Assembly: GCA_944472155.2 (NCBI GenBank)
Contig: OX235279.1
Location: 51,619,564-51,683,563, forward strand
DNA length: 64,000 nt
Origin: Trichobilharzia szidati
Taxonomy: Eukaryota > Platyhelminthes > Trematoda > Strigeidida > Schistosomatidae
Reading direction: 5' to 3'
Shown here: positions 10,500 to 20,914 of the stretch, piece after piece
Numbering within the stretch: position 1 is the stretch's first letter
How the letters are laid out: each line of letters opens with the position of its first letter
Made by a program: the position numbers and the translations under genes
Notes under the pieces: model-generated
The model's input: the letters and a program-made list of their open reading frames with translations, nothing else
What the model was told of the DNA's origin: nothing
Databases searched by the model: none

Positions 10500-10784
10500 G
10501 AGAACTGGCAACGAGTAACAGGTCAGAGTAAATGCCATCACTGACGAGGCCGTGCTGAGACAGGTGTGGTTGCAACGTTTACCCAGAAACGTTCAACAAA
10601 TTTTGATCATCTCAGGAAAATCTTATGACTTAGACCCTCTAGGCGATATGGCAGATAGTATTATGGGCGTCTTATCACATAACGCCGTAGGTCATATAAC
10701 AACTGGCAGCGCAACGCCATTTCAGCCCATACCCACGACAGATACCGATATTTGCCGCCATTGCAGATTTAGAGACAAGAAATA
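10500..10784 (+). pseudogene. Gypsy gag relic
   Basis: The frame reads DEAVLRQVWLQRLPRNVQQI, then YDLDPLGDMADSIMGVLSHN and ends in a short ICRHCRF that could be the start of a zinc knuckle. The pattern (LRQ..LQRLP..VQ.IL, then L..MAD.IM) is the C-terminal capsid block of Gypsy gags in flatworms and other animals. Only about 85 residues remain and the space to the LTR is 180 bases, so most of gag has been deleted. Confidence 0.6.
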
Positions 10785-11009
10785 ATAAGCTGGAAACTAA
10801 TAGGTTTTATCGACGAGTCCAGAGGCGGAGTTCACAAGCAAGGTAGCAACTGCAACGAAGACCTCTCTCCTGACAGCGTCCCCACACGTCTTCTAGGGAC
10901 GGTAATATATGCTGATATCATAGGAAGTTGGGACGTCATACCCTAAAATGTGTCAAACCGTGCATTTTTAGTGAAAATAATCAGGCTCAGGGAAACGCCT
11001 CAGCAAGAC

Positions 11010-11340
11010 AATGATGGCGACAGCTGTTACTGGCAAGCAAACAAGTCGCCTTTTCTATGTGAAGGACGAAACTTCAGGCACTGTACTCCTGGTAGACACA
11101 TGAGCTGAAGTTAGCGTGTTCCTTCCTTCACTATCCAGGCGGTTTACTCGGACGCCAGGGAAACTGTCTCTCCATGCAGCCAACCACACAAGCATACAGA
11201 CGTATGGCGAACAATCTCTTATATTGGATTTAAGCTCACGCCTTCGTTTCACATGGATTTTTATAGTCGCCAACGTAGGTCATGACATACTCGGGGCTGA
11301 TTTTTTGAGTAACTTCAATCTGTCAACCATAAAAAACTGA
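11010..11340 (+). pseudogene. Gypsy aspartic protease, inactivated at the active site
   Basis: The frame gives RLFYVKDETSGTVLLVDT, then a TGA at 11101-11103, then AEVSVFLPSLSRRF, LHAANHTSIQTYGEQSLILD and VANVGHDILGADFLSNFNLS. The signature of retroviral-type proteases is DTGA; here the Gly codon has become a stop (GGA to TGA is one step). The second conserved block, an ILG near the end (DILGADF), is intact. The protease cannot be made from this copy without readthrough. Confidence 0.8.
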
Positions 11341-11417
11341 TTGATAACAGCACCCAACTAAAAATTCATGGAATCATCTTCAATTACTCCGTCTATAATG
11401 TCTGCATCGAGAGACCA

Positions 11418-11789
11418 ATGGATTGCACTTTTTCTGCTCTACTCCATCGTTTCCCTAGAATACTTAAACCGTTGTACAATATCGCAGGTGTACCACATAC
11501 AGTCACTCATAAAATTAATACCACTGGTCAGCCTGTTCGAGCTCCTCCTAGTAGATTACCTGCTGACAAAGTAGCAGCAGCTAAGGCAGAATTCGTACAT
11601 ATGATGCAGCTCGGCATCATCAGACCTTCCAGTAGCCCTTGGTCTTCACCCTTACACATGGTGTCTAAAGCTAAGCATGACTGAAGACCATGTGGGGATT
11701 ACCGGCATTTAAACAACGCCGCAGTTCTGGACCGTTATCCGATCCCTCACTCACATGATTTCTCCTCGACATTACATGGTAAAACCATT
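11418..11789 (+). pseudogene. Gypsy reverse transcriptase, N-terminal part
   Basis: The frame reads HTVTHKINTTGQPVRAPPSR, LPADKVAAAKAEFVHMMQLG, IIRPSSSPWSSPLHMVSKA, then a TGA at 11682-11684 where the family has Trp or Gly, then [20 protein letters not shown]. This is the start of the RT fingers. The reading stops in the word tggtaaaacc, which is duplicated on the other side of the palindromic insertion, and goes on at 12082. Confidence 0.85.
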
Positions 11790-12081
11790 CCATATTAGTT
11801 TGTTTATTCGATATATCACACAGTGAAACAGTATTATTTACTGGATGACGTTTCGAACAAAATTTATTGTTCATAATCATATCAATTATAATCACACGAC
11901 TTTGACACTTGAGTTTTATAGTGTCAAAGTCGTGTGATTATAATTGATATGATTATGAACAATAAATTTTGTTCGAAACGTCATCCAGTAAATAATACTG
12001 TTTCACTGTGTGATATATCAAATAAACAAACTAATATGGAATTACTTACTACCACAGTGCCCAAGTTTTACACATATATTA
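11790..12081. mobile_element. Palindromic PLE-derived insertion in the Gypsy RT gene
   Basis: This 292-bp insertion is flanked by the 14-bp direct repeat atggtaaaaccatt (11776-11789 and 12082-12095), so it is a true insertion. Its two arms (about 11791-11913 and 11922-12037) are reverse complements apart from one or two bases and each holds motif A. The loop is only about 8 bases. The right arm is followed by ggaattacttactaccacag and tgcccaagttttacac, the 3' end words of the PLE copy at 3940-5060. The unit thus looks like PLE 5' end plus 3' end with the middle lost, preceded by an inverted copy of the 5' end. Such inverted terminal pieces are known for Penelope elements. Confidence 0.75.
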
Positions 12082-12540
12082 ATGGTAAAACCATTTTTCC
12101 CCAAGTGGACTTGGTCAGAAACTATCATCAAATACAAGTCGCCCCAGAAGATATTGAAAAAACAGCCATCATCACACCTTTTGGTTTGTTCGAATTTTTG
12201 CGCATGCCGTTCAGTCTAAAGAACGCCGCACAATTATTCCAACATTTAATGGATCAGGTCACACAAGGTGTAGATTTTATATTTGCATACATCGATTGCG
12301 TTTTAATTGCTAGCTCATCGGATGAAGAACACACAGATCACCTCACCATCTTATTTCAGCGTTTTGAGCAATATGGCATCGCTATTAATCCAAAGAAGTG
12401 CCTCTTCTATGCAATTTCTGGGACACCACATAACAGAAAATGGTATTAGGCCTATGGAGGAAAAGATGGACACTATCAAAAATTTCTCCGAACCAGACTC
12501 ATTCAAGAAGGTCAGATTTTTTTTTGAGGGGGATGTTTAA
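12082..12540 (+). pseudogene. Gypsy reverse transcriptase, palm part
   Basis: After the insertion the RT goes on with [20 protein letters not shown] (motif A; the YHQI variant has the catalytic Asp in VDL), then [20 protein letters not shown] and [20 protein letters not shown]. The YIDD box is YIDC, with the second catalytic Asp replaced by Cys, so the enzyme would be dead even if the frames were joined. A frameshift near 12420-12430 moves the reading to [20 protein letters not shown]. Confidence 0.85.
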
Positions 12541-13087
12541 CTTCTATCGGTGTTTTATCCCTTCATGTGCCTCCATTGTACAACCTCTAAGTGATTTTCT
12601 CAAATGCGACCCCAATATGTTTCAACTTTCTAATCAAGCGAAAGAAGCATTTATGAACGTTAAAGAAGAGTTATCCAAGGTTGTTATGCTTTCCCACATC
12701 AACCCTAAGACATCTCTCATTTTGTGCACCGATGCCTCGCAAGTTGCAGTAGGAGCTGTACTCCAACAGAAAATGAATGGTGCAGTAACTCCACTGGCTT
12801 TCTTTTCAAAGAAGTTGGATCCAGCTCAGACGCGTTACAGTAAGTTCGGTAGAGAGTTGGTAGCTATTTACCTAGCGATCAGGCATTTCAATTATCTGCT
12901 ACAAGGTCGTCATTTCACAATATTTACCGACCACAAACCTTTGTGCTACGCTTTCACTACGTCACTAGATAGACACTCACCCAGAGAAGCTATGCAGCTA
13001 GATTATATCTCTCAGTACTCGACGGACACACAGTACATTAGAGGCGATGCCAATATGTTAGGCGACTCTCTTTCTCCCCGTGACTGA
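12530..13087 (+). pseudogene. Gypsy RNase H domain and connection
   Basis: The frame reads FNFYRCFIPSCASIVQPLSD, NQAKEAFMNVKEELSKVVML, then the RNase H core SLILCTDASQVAVGAVLQQK, PLAFFSKKLDPAQTRYSKFG, RELVAIYLAIRHFNYLLQGR and HFTIFTDHKPLCYAF. The acidic residues of CTDAS, RELVA and FTDHK are kept. It ends YIRGDANMLGDSLSPRD, the place of the usual VADALSR end. This domain is the best preserved part of the element. Confidence 0.9.
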
Positions 13088-13099
13088 AATCAACTGCTA

Positions 13100-13440
13100 G
13101 AACCAACAGACATCAGTCTTGACACTATCGCGAAATTACAACGCGATGACACTGAACTTTTAACTTGTCGCGAGAGGTCCTCTTTGCAACTCAGGGATAT
13201 ACCTAATCCCTTATCCGACACCACCATCGTCTGCAACCTACCTACAGGTATCCACCGACCGTTTGTTCCGTGACCTTGTCGGAAAACGTTGTTCAGTCAT
13301 TTACATGCATTATCCCATCCGGGTTTGCGAGCTACAGTCAAGCTAATAAGTGGGCGTTTCGTATGGCCAAAGATGAATTTGGGCACGTGAATGTCTACAA
13401 TGCCAACGCTCGAAAGTTCATAGACATACGGTCACCATAC
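13100..13440 (+). pseudogene. Gypsy integrase, N-terminal zinc-binding part, frameshifted
   Basis: The + strand gives GIHRPFVP near 13247-13270, then a stop, then in frame LFSHLHALSHPGLRATVKLI and GRFVWPKM near 13290-13365, the HH half of the HHCC zinc site. The CC half, CLQCQRSKVHRH, follows at 13389-13424 in another frame. All four zinc ligands can be found, but at least two frameshifts divide them. Confidence 0.7.
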
Positions 13441-14384
13441 CTCAGCAGTTTGACCTTCCGGAGAGACGATTCCAACATGTACACATAGATATAGTGGGCC
13501 CGTTTCCGCCATCTAAAAGGTACACGCTCATTCTTATGGCGATAGAGAGGTGTACTCGGTGGGCTATCGCCTGCCTACTTAATGATGTGTCTGCTGACAA
13601 TGCTGCCTCAGTATTTCTGGATCACTGGGTCTCAGATTATGGTGTCCCACCTACAGTGACATCGGAAAGAGAAGCTCAGTTCCAATTGACATTGATTCGA
13701 GACTTCACCCGACTTCTGAGAGTGCAACATATCTCCACCACTACATACCATCCAGCAGTGAATGGCCTGGTGGAAAGATTCCACAGGCAGTTAAAAAACC
13801 CTTTGATGGCACAATCTGATTCATCCAACTGGAGTGATTATTTACCTCTGATTTCGCTCAGCATCCGGTCAACTATTAAAGAGGACTTCGGTTGTCCATC
13901 GACACGGCTAGTATACGGCACTACTTTAACACTGCCAGGGAAGTTAGTAGCTTCTCACGACTCCCAAGAGGTGAAAATTTCCGAGTTTTCCAATCAACTG
14001 ACTCGACGAATGCTACAACTTCTACAAATAGCTCCGAGACAGTCTCTTCGCAGAGAAAACGTTAGTAAACATCTAAAAACCTGCAAATTCGCCTTTATAC
14101 GTATTGATAACGTCAGAAAAGGGTTTCATCCTCATACAAAGGCCCGCTATCAGTACTTCATCGACCAGAGAAATATTTCACCGTTAACACGAAAGGTAAC
14201 TATTTCTGTGCATAGACTCAAACCAGCTTATACAGATAGCGAGGCCACTTCAACAGCAACCCAATCAGATAATCAAGAAACCGACAAAACTCCAACGACG
14301 CCAGAAATTCTACCTCCCCGTCGCATCACCCGCAGCGTCAGGCAGGTCAATAAACCTGCCCGCTTTGTACACTTTACTGCTTAA
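13440..14384 (+). pseudogene. Gypsy integrase catalytic core and C-terminus
   Basis: A frame open from about 13440 reads FDLPERRFQHVHIDIVGPFP, TRWAIACLLNDVSADNAASV, DYGVPPTVTSEREAQFQLT and TYHPAVNGLVERFHRQLKNP. The DDE triad reads D (HIDIVG), E (TSERE in place of TSDRG) and E (LVERF), so the second acidic residue is Glu instead of Asp. The C-terminus has RKVTISVHRLKPAYTDSEAT, the usual VSVDRLKPA block, and ends RFVHFTA. About 310 codons are free of stops. It is the longest intact frame of the element, but the D-to-E change argues against activity. Confidence 0.88.
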
Positions 14385-14765
14385 TACATACAAGGTAGTA
14401 ACCTTTCTTTAGTATGTACATTATTACCATTCATATTGATTATTGTTGTTAATTCTTGAATTATTTGTGTCAGATATAATATCATCTTCTCCAAATTATT
14501 ATTATTACTTTTACTGACGAATCATTATATGTGTATATAGCTGCATTCACAACCATTTTCTCATAATTACTATTACAGGGATCAGCATTTTAACGGAAGT
14601 TCTCTTTATTATTATTGCTATTACTATTATTGGTGTCATTGACTTTGATACCACCGTTCAAATTAACATTGATCTTTATCGCAATTTTTGTTCATTCATT
14701 TGTATTATCTGCAGATCTGATGTATACATATCTGTGTTTATTTATACAGATATTTTTTGTGTGTG
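14385..14765. other. Gypsy 3' non-coding stretch, AT-rich
   Basis: No frame or RNA motif was recognised. It is rich in attatt runs. It lies between the integrase stop and an RTE-A fragment. Confidence 0.4.
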
Positions 14766-15125
14766 TTTAGACCTTCATTAACAGTTGTCTTCGCTCAAGA
14801 TCAGATGGCCAGAAAAGATCAGCAATAGAGATCTCTGGGAGCGAAACAAATAGGCAGGAAGAAATGGAGATGCATTGGTCATACTCTGAGGAAACCATCA
14901 AGTGAAATCACTAGACAAGCCCTTAAGTGGAACCCGAAAGGGAAGCGGCGAGTTGGTCGTCAGTGCAAGGGTTACTTGGAGGAGGTCACATGAAGAGGAG
15001 ATGAAAACGTGTGGACAGACATGGAGCCAGGTGAAGACTCTAGCAGAGAACAGAACGCAATGGAGACGCACGGCTGAAGCTCTATGTTCCTCTAGGAATC
15101 AAAGGATACAATAATAATAATAATT
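14766..15125 (+). mobile_element. RTE-A (second subtype) 3' end
   Basis: The copy begins with agaccttcattaacagttgt, as the same region of other RTE-A copies does, and ends with the frame 14902-15111 reading VTWRRSHEEEMKTCGQTWSQ, VKTLAENRTQWRRTAEALC and SSRNQRIQ, followed by (AAT)n. The end differs from ALCSTRNPREQ and equals that of the fragment at 23765-23860, so a second subtype is present. No target duplication was found. Confidence 0.75.
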
Positions 15126-15665
15126 AGTCTCCGTAATATATATTCATTCATCCACTTCCATTTCAAAATTTTGTGTCGAACTAATCATAACAGCGTCAAA
15201 CCCCTTTTTCTGTATTCGCATATCGCTATGTATCATTATAATTATTTTTATTATCACAATTGTATTTCTTATAGTCAGTATCAGTGAAAGCAACACTTCC
15301 GGTAGTCCCTCCGGCCTTCTAAGAGGGGGAACCGTTTGGTGGCCGGAAAACATCAAATTATACGTTCACCGTAAAATAGTAAAAATAATGAATTCACTGC
15401 ACATCATGGTTGTTACTTGAGATTGAATAAGGACACATCCTGGTTCAGTGCGCAATACGGATGACACAACTTCCCTCTCCAGCTTCTTGCTTTCCACTAT
15501 TGCCAATTATCTCTGGCTCGTATCTGATCCGTATATCCACATTTGGATCCTTTGCTTTAATCTACTTTTCTCTCCGCAAGTACCCTCAGGCTGTTGGCAT
15601 ACTCTTATGTGGAGTGAGCAACTGTATACCCAAAAAAGGATCACTTCATCACTGCAATTCTGTAC
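15126..15665. other. Region before the second LTR, nothing recognised
   Basis: It may include the upstream part of the 3' LTR, because the shared 162 bp lacks a typical LTR start. No protein family or RNA motif is visible. Confidence 0.35.
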
Positions 15666-15827
15666 GTCTATATTTGTGTATTTTGGGACAATTATAGCTC
15701 ACCAAATAACTGTATTTTATGTGTATATTAATTTGTGTGGACTGAATTCTTCTCTATATAAATACATGTTTGTATTTGTTTTGTCCTTTTTATTTCGCGT
15801 ATAAACGAACTTAACCGTTTATTCCAC
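15666..15827 (+). repeat. 3' LTR (or its shared part) of the Ty3/Gypsy element
   Basis: The block matches 10161-10322 over 162 bp with two differences by direct reading, so about 99 percent. Sequence on both outer sides differs from the first copy. No 4-6 bp target duplication was found next to the pair. Confidence 0.65.
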
Positions 15828-18553
15828 AACAAGCTCAGCATCCATAAAACCTCCCGTGCAATCATATTAGGACGCCGAATAACATTCTGCATAGGCACTA
15901 TTTATGATCTAGACTGAAAATGCAACTGGTATCCAAACAATTTTCTACATCTTAACCAACTAACTCATACAGAATGCCATTCAGCTACAAATGGCGGTAA
16001 TGGCCGACTTCCTGGCGCAGTAAATTAAATCTGCCTGACTTTGGCTGATACTCTTCTGCAAGAGGGAGAATTCACTTATGGTGGCACTGTACGATTACAC
16101 CACTGAGGAAGTCACGCAAATATACTACTCACCTTACACTAAGACACCATTTGAATATAAATCAAGATTAAGATTGTATGACGTACAGAGCTAAGTAATT
16201 CAGGATAATTGATTGCAGTCTTTATTTTTTTTCCTAGGTATTTGGGTTCTTTTTTCAAGGTGAAGACAATATTTCTTTATTTTTTAGTGTGCTACATTTA
16301 CTGACTATTTAGCAAACTTTTCCTACATATTAAAGTAAAAAACGGCAAACATGCAGATTCACCACACACAAATTTATATATTTAAATAGTATTTATCCAT
16401 GGCTGTACAATCGGTGTGTTCCTTCGTAGACAGGAATATATATATTATTAAGCTGAAAAACAATTTTGACATCAACGGATAGTCCTACACTTTGACTATT
16501 GCACCAGTCATCTTCGTCACATGTCACCTACTCGACATGTTAGTATCGAGAATCACCGTTTAGATATTTATCACCACAGAACAAGTGGACTACACATTGA
16601 AGACAACGTTATTCAATAGGGAATGTTTGTTCTAAATATACGACTCAATATAAGATGTAACCCTAGTCTCCAGAACTCTGTCATTATTGACTTTAGCTAA
16701 AGTTAACATTCCGCCTCATTGAGTAGAATGTCCAAGCAAACAATTGTAAATACGTTAAAAAATGATTTAACATAAGGTACGAAATCAATGACGCAATATA
16801 AATCACTTTTTTCAGCAACCAACCCCATGAATTCTTCAAAGTTAGCGATTAACTTAAAATGGAACACAAGACTGCGAAAGATGTAAAGGTTATTATCACT
16901 ATTGGTGGAGAAACTAATCCGTTAAAGCGCGAAGACACAGAAATACTACATATCCGTTAATACTTGCCATAATTTAGGTCCCCCTATTAGGTATAAGTTG
17001 TGTGTATCAGCTGATGAAATAAACTACGTCCGTGTTTTTTTTAACCCTTCTATTCGAAAGCATGACAGACGGCAATGAAGAGAGGGAAACTTAGTTAAAA
17101 ACACTGAGAAGCATTCATTATTTGGTAGATATGGAGGTCCTTACAAATAGTAAAAAAGGTATAGTCTCTAATTGGTTACTCCCCCGATCCGTCTGAATCC
17201 CTAAATTATTTACTATATCTCAATGATCATAGCATATCATGTTGTAGAATCACTGAAAGCTAGGTGAACAATATGACCAGGTTTAATTCCATCAGAAGCG
17301 CTGAAAAACAACCGGAACCCTGATAGTAAATACTCACATTAATACATAGTAGGATGTGGAGTGAATGAAAAGAATCCTCAAAACGAAGTGAAAACCACAT
17401 TGTCAAGCTGCCAAAATAAGGTCAATCAGGCCCATAAAAATAGTGGCTCAACACTAAAAAAGAATGATTTCATGATCTGCGTTGTGAGTTTCCTCCTAAT
17501 TTATGGGTAGGGTTTGAGTAGTGTTAGGGAAGACTCAGAATTTGGTCAGGATTAGGGATGTGACTTGCAGCATCCCTATATTAAGCCTAACCGTGTGCTT
17601 ATAAAACTAATTCATGTACGCATGTTATACACATACAGAAACTAATCTTACTTACGCCTGTTGAAAATTTGCCATTGTATTATTGAATACTGCTTTTCGT
17701 CTGTTATATGTATTACGCGCTTACGCACTTTATCGTTCAATTAGCGCTTTTGAAATTCTTTTTCGTTAACAATACATCTTTTCAAGTTTTCACTAGTGCT
17801 TCTTAATACAACTTTGTTCGTCGTTGACCGTGTACAGCGTTATCACATATTAGAACGTGAAAAGGTGGATACACTGTAGCATAGTAATCAGAATCATCTT
17901 CAGTACACCATAGACCAAGGTTTGGGATGAAACTTGCAACGAAGATTACGGACAGTACTACGTTTAATATTTCCACCTTTAAAACTGAAGTTGTGCTTTA
18001 TTTACCACTTTGCATTTTGTGTTAATTAGAAAGTTTGTGCTTCATTAGACTCTTGCATATTTTTTGTGCCAATAGACACTATGCTAATTGCAAGCTAAAT
18101 TTCAGTTCGACTATTGTACACTTTGTTTTTGAATGCAGAGTAACTTCACATTTGAAGAACAATAATCTAGCAGTTCTTCAGTTGTTATCAATATAATTCT
18201 CTTTGTTCCTACTTGGTATTATTTTAGATTTGGTCAATTATAAGTGTAACCGTTTGGTCTAGTTTGGATTTGGTCGGGTTTCCTTCGAAAAATTTGGTTT
18301 TATTTCGGTTTGGGTGAGGACTGCAAGTCAGTGTCCTGAAGAGTTATTCACGCCCGCTTTTAATATGCAGTATTCAATTGAAATTTTGAATGATATGATT
18401 AGCATCGTTGGGTTGTATTCATCGTAATGTTAATCATTCATCGAAGGTGGTACATACGATAACTCGTACTCACGTAAATCCTATTCGGCCGTTATTACAC
18501 AAGTGTACCCTATTTAATTTAATTTTATCGCATAAATATATTCTTCAGACATC
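15828..18553. other. 2.7 kb without recognisable genes
   Basis: I find no exon with family likeness, no tRNA-like head and no retroelement motif here. Single stretches such as ggtagggtttgagtagtgtt (17509-17528) look like old repeat, but I cannot place them. Confidence 0.4.
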
Positions 18554-18678
18554 TATAAAACACAAAATAATTGAGCAATGAGTATCCTTTTCGATATTTC
18601 CTCTTCTCGCTCTACAATTATATATATGTCGTGAATTGGCAGAAGTTAGAATTCAAGGACCATTGGATCGGGTCCCAG

Positions 18679-18733
18679 TGGCTCAATGGTCTACGAGCTC
18701 GCCTTGTAACCAGAAGGTCCTGGGTTCGAATCC
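18679..18733 (+). promoter_or_regulatory. Internal Pol III promoter (A and B boxes) of the SINE
   Basis: tggctcaatgg fits the A-box consensus and ggttcgaatcc fits the B-box consensus at tRNA-like spacing. Confidence 0.75.
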
Positions 18734-18743
18734 CGGTGGGCGC

Positions 18744-18789
18744 GTACTGCTGATGAGTCCCAAACTAGGACGAAACAGCTGTCCAGTAC
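18744..18789 (+). ncRNA. Hammerhead ribozyme, core intact
   Basis: The RNA folds by eye as stem I gtactg (18744-18749) with cagtac (18784-18789), core ctgatga (18750-18756), stem II gtcc (18757-18760) with ggac (18768-18771) closed by caaacta, core gaaa (18772-18775), and a short self-complementary stem III cagctg (18776-18781). The cleavage triplet gtc is 18781-18783, so the cut would fall after 18783. All core bases known to be needed are present. The very short stem III suggests best activity as a dimer, as known for other minimal hammerheads. Confidence 0.93.
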
Positions 18790-19550
18790 TCCCAGGTTTT
18801 CCAGTGGTTCTCTAACTGATGTCAGCTCATGATGAAACCCTCCATGCAATCAAACCAAATCCCTACAAAACCAATACTTGCAAATTATATATATGTTTAT
18901 ATACACAGAATATTCTAGATTAGTAGTCAGTAACAATATTAGTGTTTTTTAAATAAGATCGATTTGTAAAGTAAGATCAATGGAATTACAGTTCATTAAA
19001 GACGCTTAAATTATAATAATAATAATAGTAATAATAATGATAATAATAATAAAGGTAAATTAGCAAATGGAATATCAACTAAAATTAGGAAAATTCCACA
19101 ATATTCAGGATCATTCTAACCTAGATGGCCAAGTTAAGGATAATGTCTGAACTAACTTCTTATGGACGCACAAATTAGGCTTGTTAATATGGATCCCAAC
19201 GGCCAGCCTCAGCAATATTTAGTAGTCGAACTCTTAAGGCGAAATTGGGACTTGTCGGTATGCGGTACTATCCTTACCTTGGCCATCTAGGTCCTGAATT
19301 TTTGTGGAATTTTCCTAATTTTAGTTGATATTCCATTTGCTAATTTACCTTTATTATTATTATTTAAGCATCTTTAATGAACTGTAATTCCATTGATCTT
19401 ACTTTACAAATCGATCTTATTTAAAAAACACTAATATTGTTACTGACTACTAATCTAGAATATTCTGTGTATATAAACATATATATATATATAATTGTAG
19501 AGCGAGAAGAGGAAATATCGAAAAGGATATTCTTTGCTCAATTATTTTGT

Positions 19551-19693
19551 TCTATTATGGGTAAGATTTTATTTTGATAAATCACAGTGTTGTACAGTAA
19601 AATTAACTGATGACGTTTCGAGCATAAACTATTGCCCATAATCATATCATATGAAGTTATACTCTACCACAGTGCCCAAGTTTTATACGTACA
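19551..19693 (+). mobile_element. Short PLE-derived unit with 13-bp target duplication
   Basis: The 143-bp insert is flanked by tcaattattttgt at 19538-19550 and 19694-19706. It holds motif A in reverse sense (actgatgacgtttcgagca) followed by taccacagtgcccaagtttt at its right end. It has no coding part. The same right-end words finish the insertion at 11790-12081. A non-autonomous unit moved by a PLE is the simplest reading. Confidence 0.7.
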
Positions 19694-19714
19694 TCAATTA
19701 TTTTGTGTTTTATA

Positions 19715-20689
19715 AATATATCCTGTCAATAATCATTTTGTGCTCTGTGTGCCGCGTTTGGACGAGAAGTATGTGACTGGTTCGCTCAAGACCAATTGGC
19801 TGTGGTATCTACTGATCACTATTGCCGAGATCTATGTCTTCTGTAGATCGCTTTTATCGTATATACTTGACTTTGATAAACTTTTCCACATGAAGGATAA
19901 AACTCCCCACCTGGTGATTTCTATCTATCGTCCAAGGTTATCTAGCCGGGTACCGAAACATTAGGTGGGTTACCCGTTCCTTATGGTTTCCACTAAAATA
20001 CATCCTGGGTTCGAAACTCAGTCCGAACACGACTGGAGTCAGTAAAATAAATGCGTGAATCAAATTACAACGCTATGCTTCTTCACTGTAGGGCAGAGGT
20101 TCGGATAACATGCTAGAGCAAGGAAATACGGACGCACCAGCTTAAGAGATGTTTACTCAAAGTAAGCTGTATATAAAAGCAATTTACCTATCCAGGTGTA
20201 TGATACCAGAGACAAGCCGAAACACTAAATTGATCGTCTCGAACTAAAAGTGTATTTCGGGAACAGAGACTTTGCGTGACGACTGCTCAACTAGTCACAG
20301 TTTGCGCAAGGACAACCCAAAGTAACACGACAGAGTGCACATGGTCTAGGAGCTCTTAACAAGTAGTCTTAGTCAGTGAGGTTCAACATCCACTGTTGAA
20401 TAGAGAAAGCTGTATGCCGATTGTTTTACGGGGCTGTTTACGGTCACAAACTAGACTCTGGAATTTACCCCGACTGATTTTGGAAGGGCTGCTGAAAGCG
20501 TCAATAGTCACATGAGTTAGCGGCCACTTCAAATCTATGGAGTGCGGTGAACACGCACAAACCTCAGACAATAGCGAGATAATTAAGTCAAAAACTATAT
20601 AGTGCACTGTAAGAAGCTTACTAAATTTACTGAACAGAAGATAAGAGCCAAACAAACCTACGTACAACCTCACCTACTTAACTAGCTTG
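19715..20689. other. No recognisable feature
   Basis: Short open frames near 19740-19960 and on the - strand at 20383-20673 have no family likeness and no matching splice structure. Confidence 0.4.
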
Positions 20690-20914
20690 CTAGCTATCTG
20701 GTCGGTCCCTACTCCCCATAGAGACGGAGGATTGGGTGTGGGGCTAGCGAACCCTAACCTCTAGAGAAACTTCAACGCACAGAAAATATATTAAAAATAC
20801 AAAAAATTCAGATGAACAATCTTATTCTTCGCTGGAATCGGAGAAGTGAAATGACACAGCCAGCTGGTGAAAGCCTTCAGGAAGCCAGATAATGTGTCTT
20901 CTCTTGATGAAAGC

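Larger units (their letters stand above)
18630..18882 (+). mobile_element. SM-alpha-type SINE with hammerhead ribozyme
   Basis: The insert is flanked by the 14-bp direct repeat aattatatatatgt (18616-18629 and 18883-18896). It has a tRNA-like head with an A-box-like tggctcaatgg (18679-18689) and a B box ggttcgaatcc (18723-18733), then a complete hammerhead motif, then a unique 3' part ending accaatacttg. SM-alpha elements of Schistosoma mansoni are known to be Pol III-type SINEs with a hammerhead ribozyme, and this copy fits that description. It sits in the left arm of the palindrome. Confidence 0.9.
18554..19714. repeat. Large palindrome, ~310-325 bp arms after removal of later insertions
   Basis: The left arm runs from 18554 to about 19145 and the right arm from about 19250 to 19714. 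Without the SINE in the left arm (18630-18882) and the PLE unit in the right arm (19551-19693), the arms read as reverse complements over most of their length. For example, gtttatatacacagaatatt at 18895 matches 19461-19480 reversed. Apart from the length of an AAT run and a few bases they agree. The outer 70 bases of each arm are motif B, also seen next to PLE pieces. The loop is roughly 100 bases. Confidence 0.8.
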
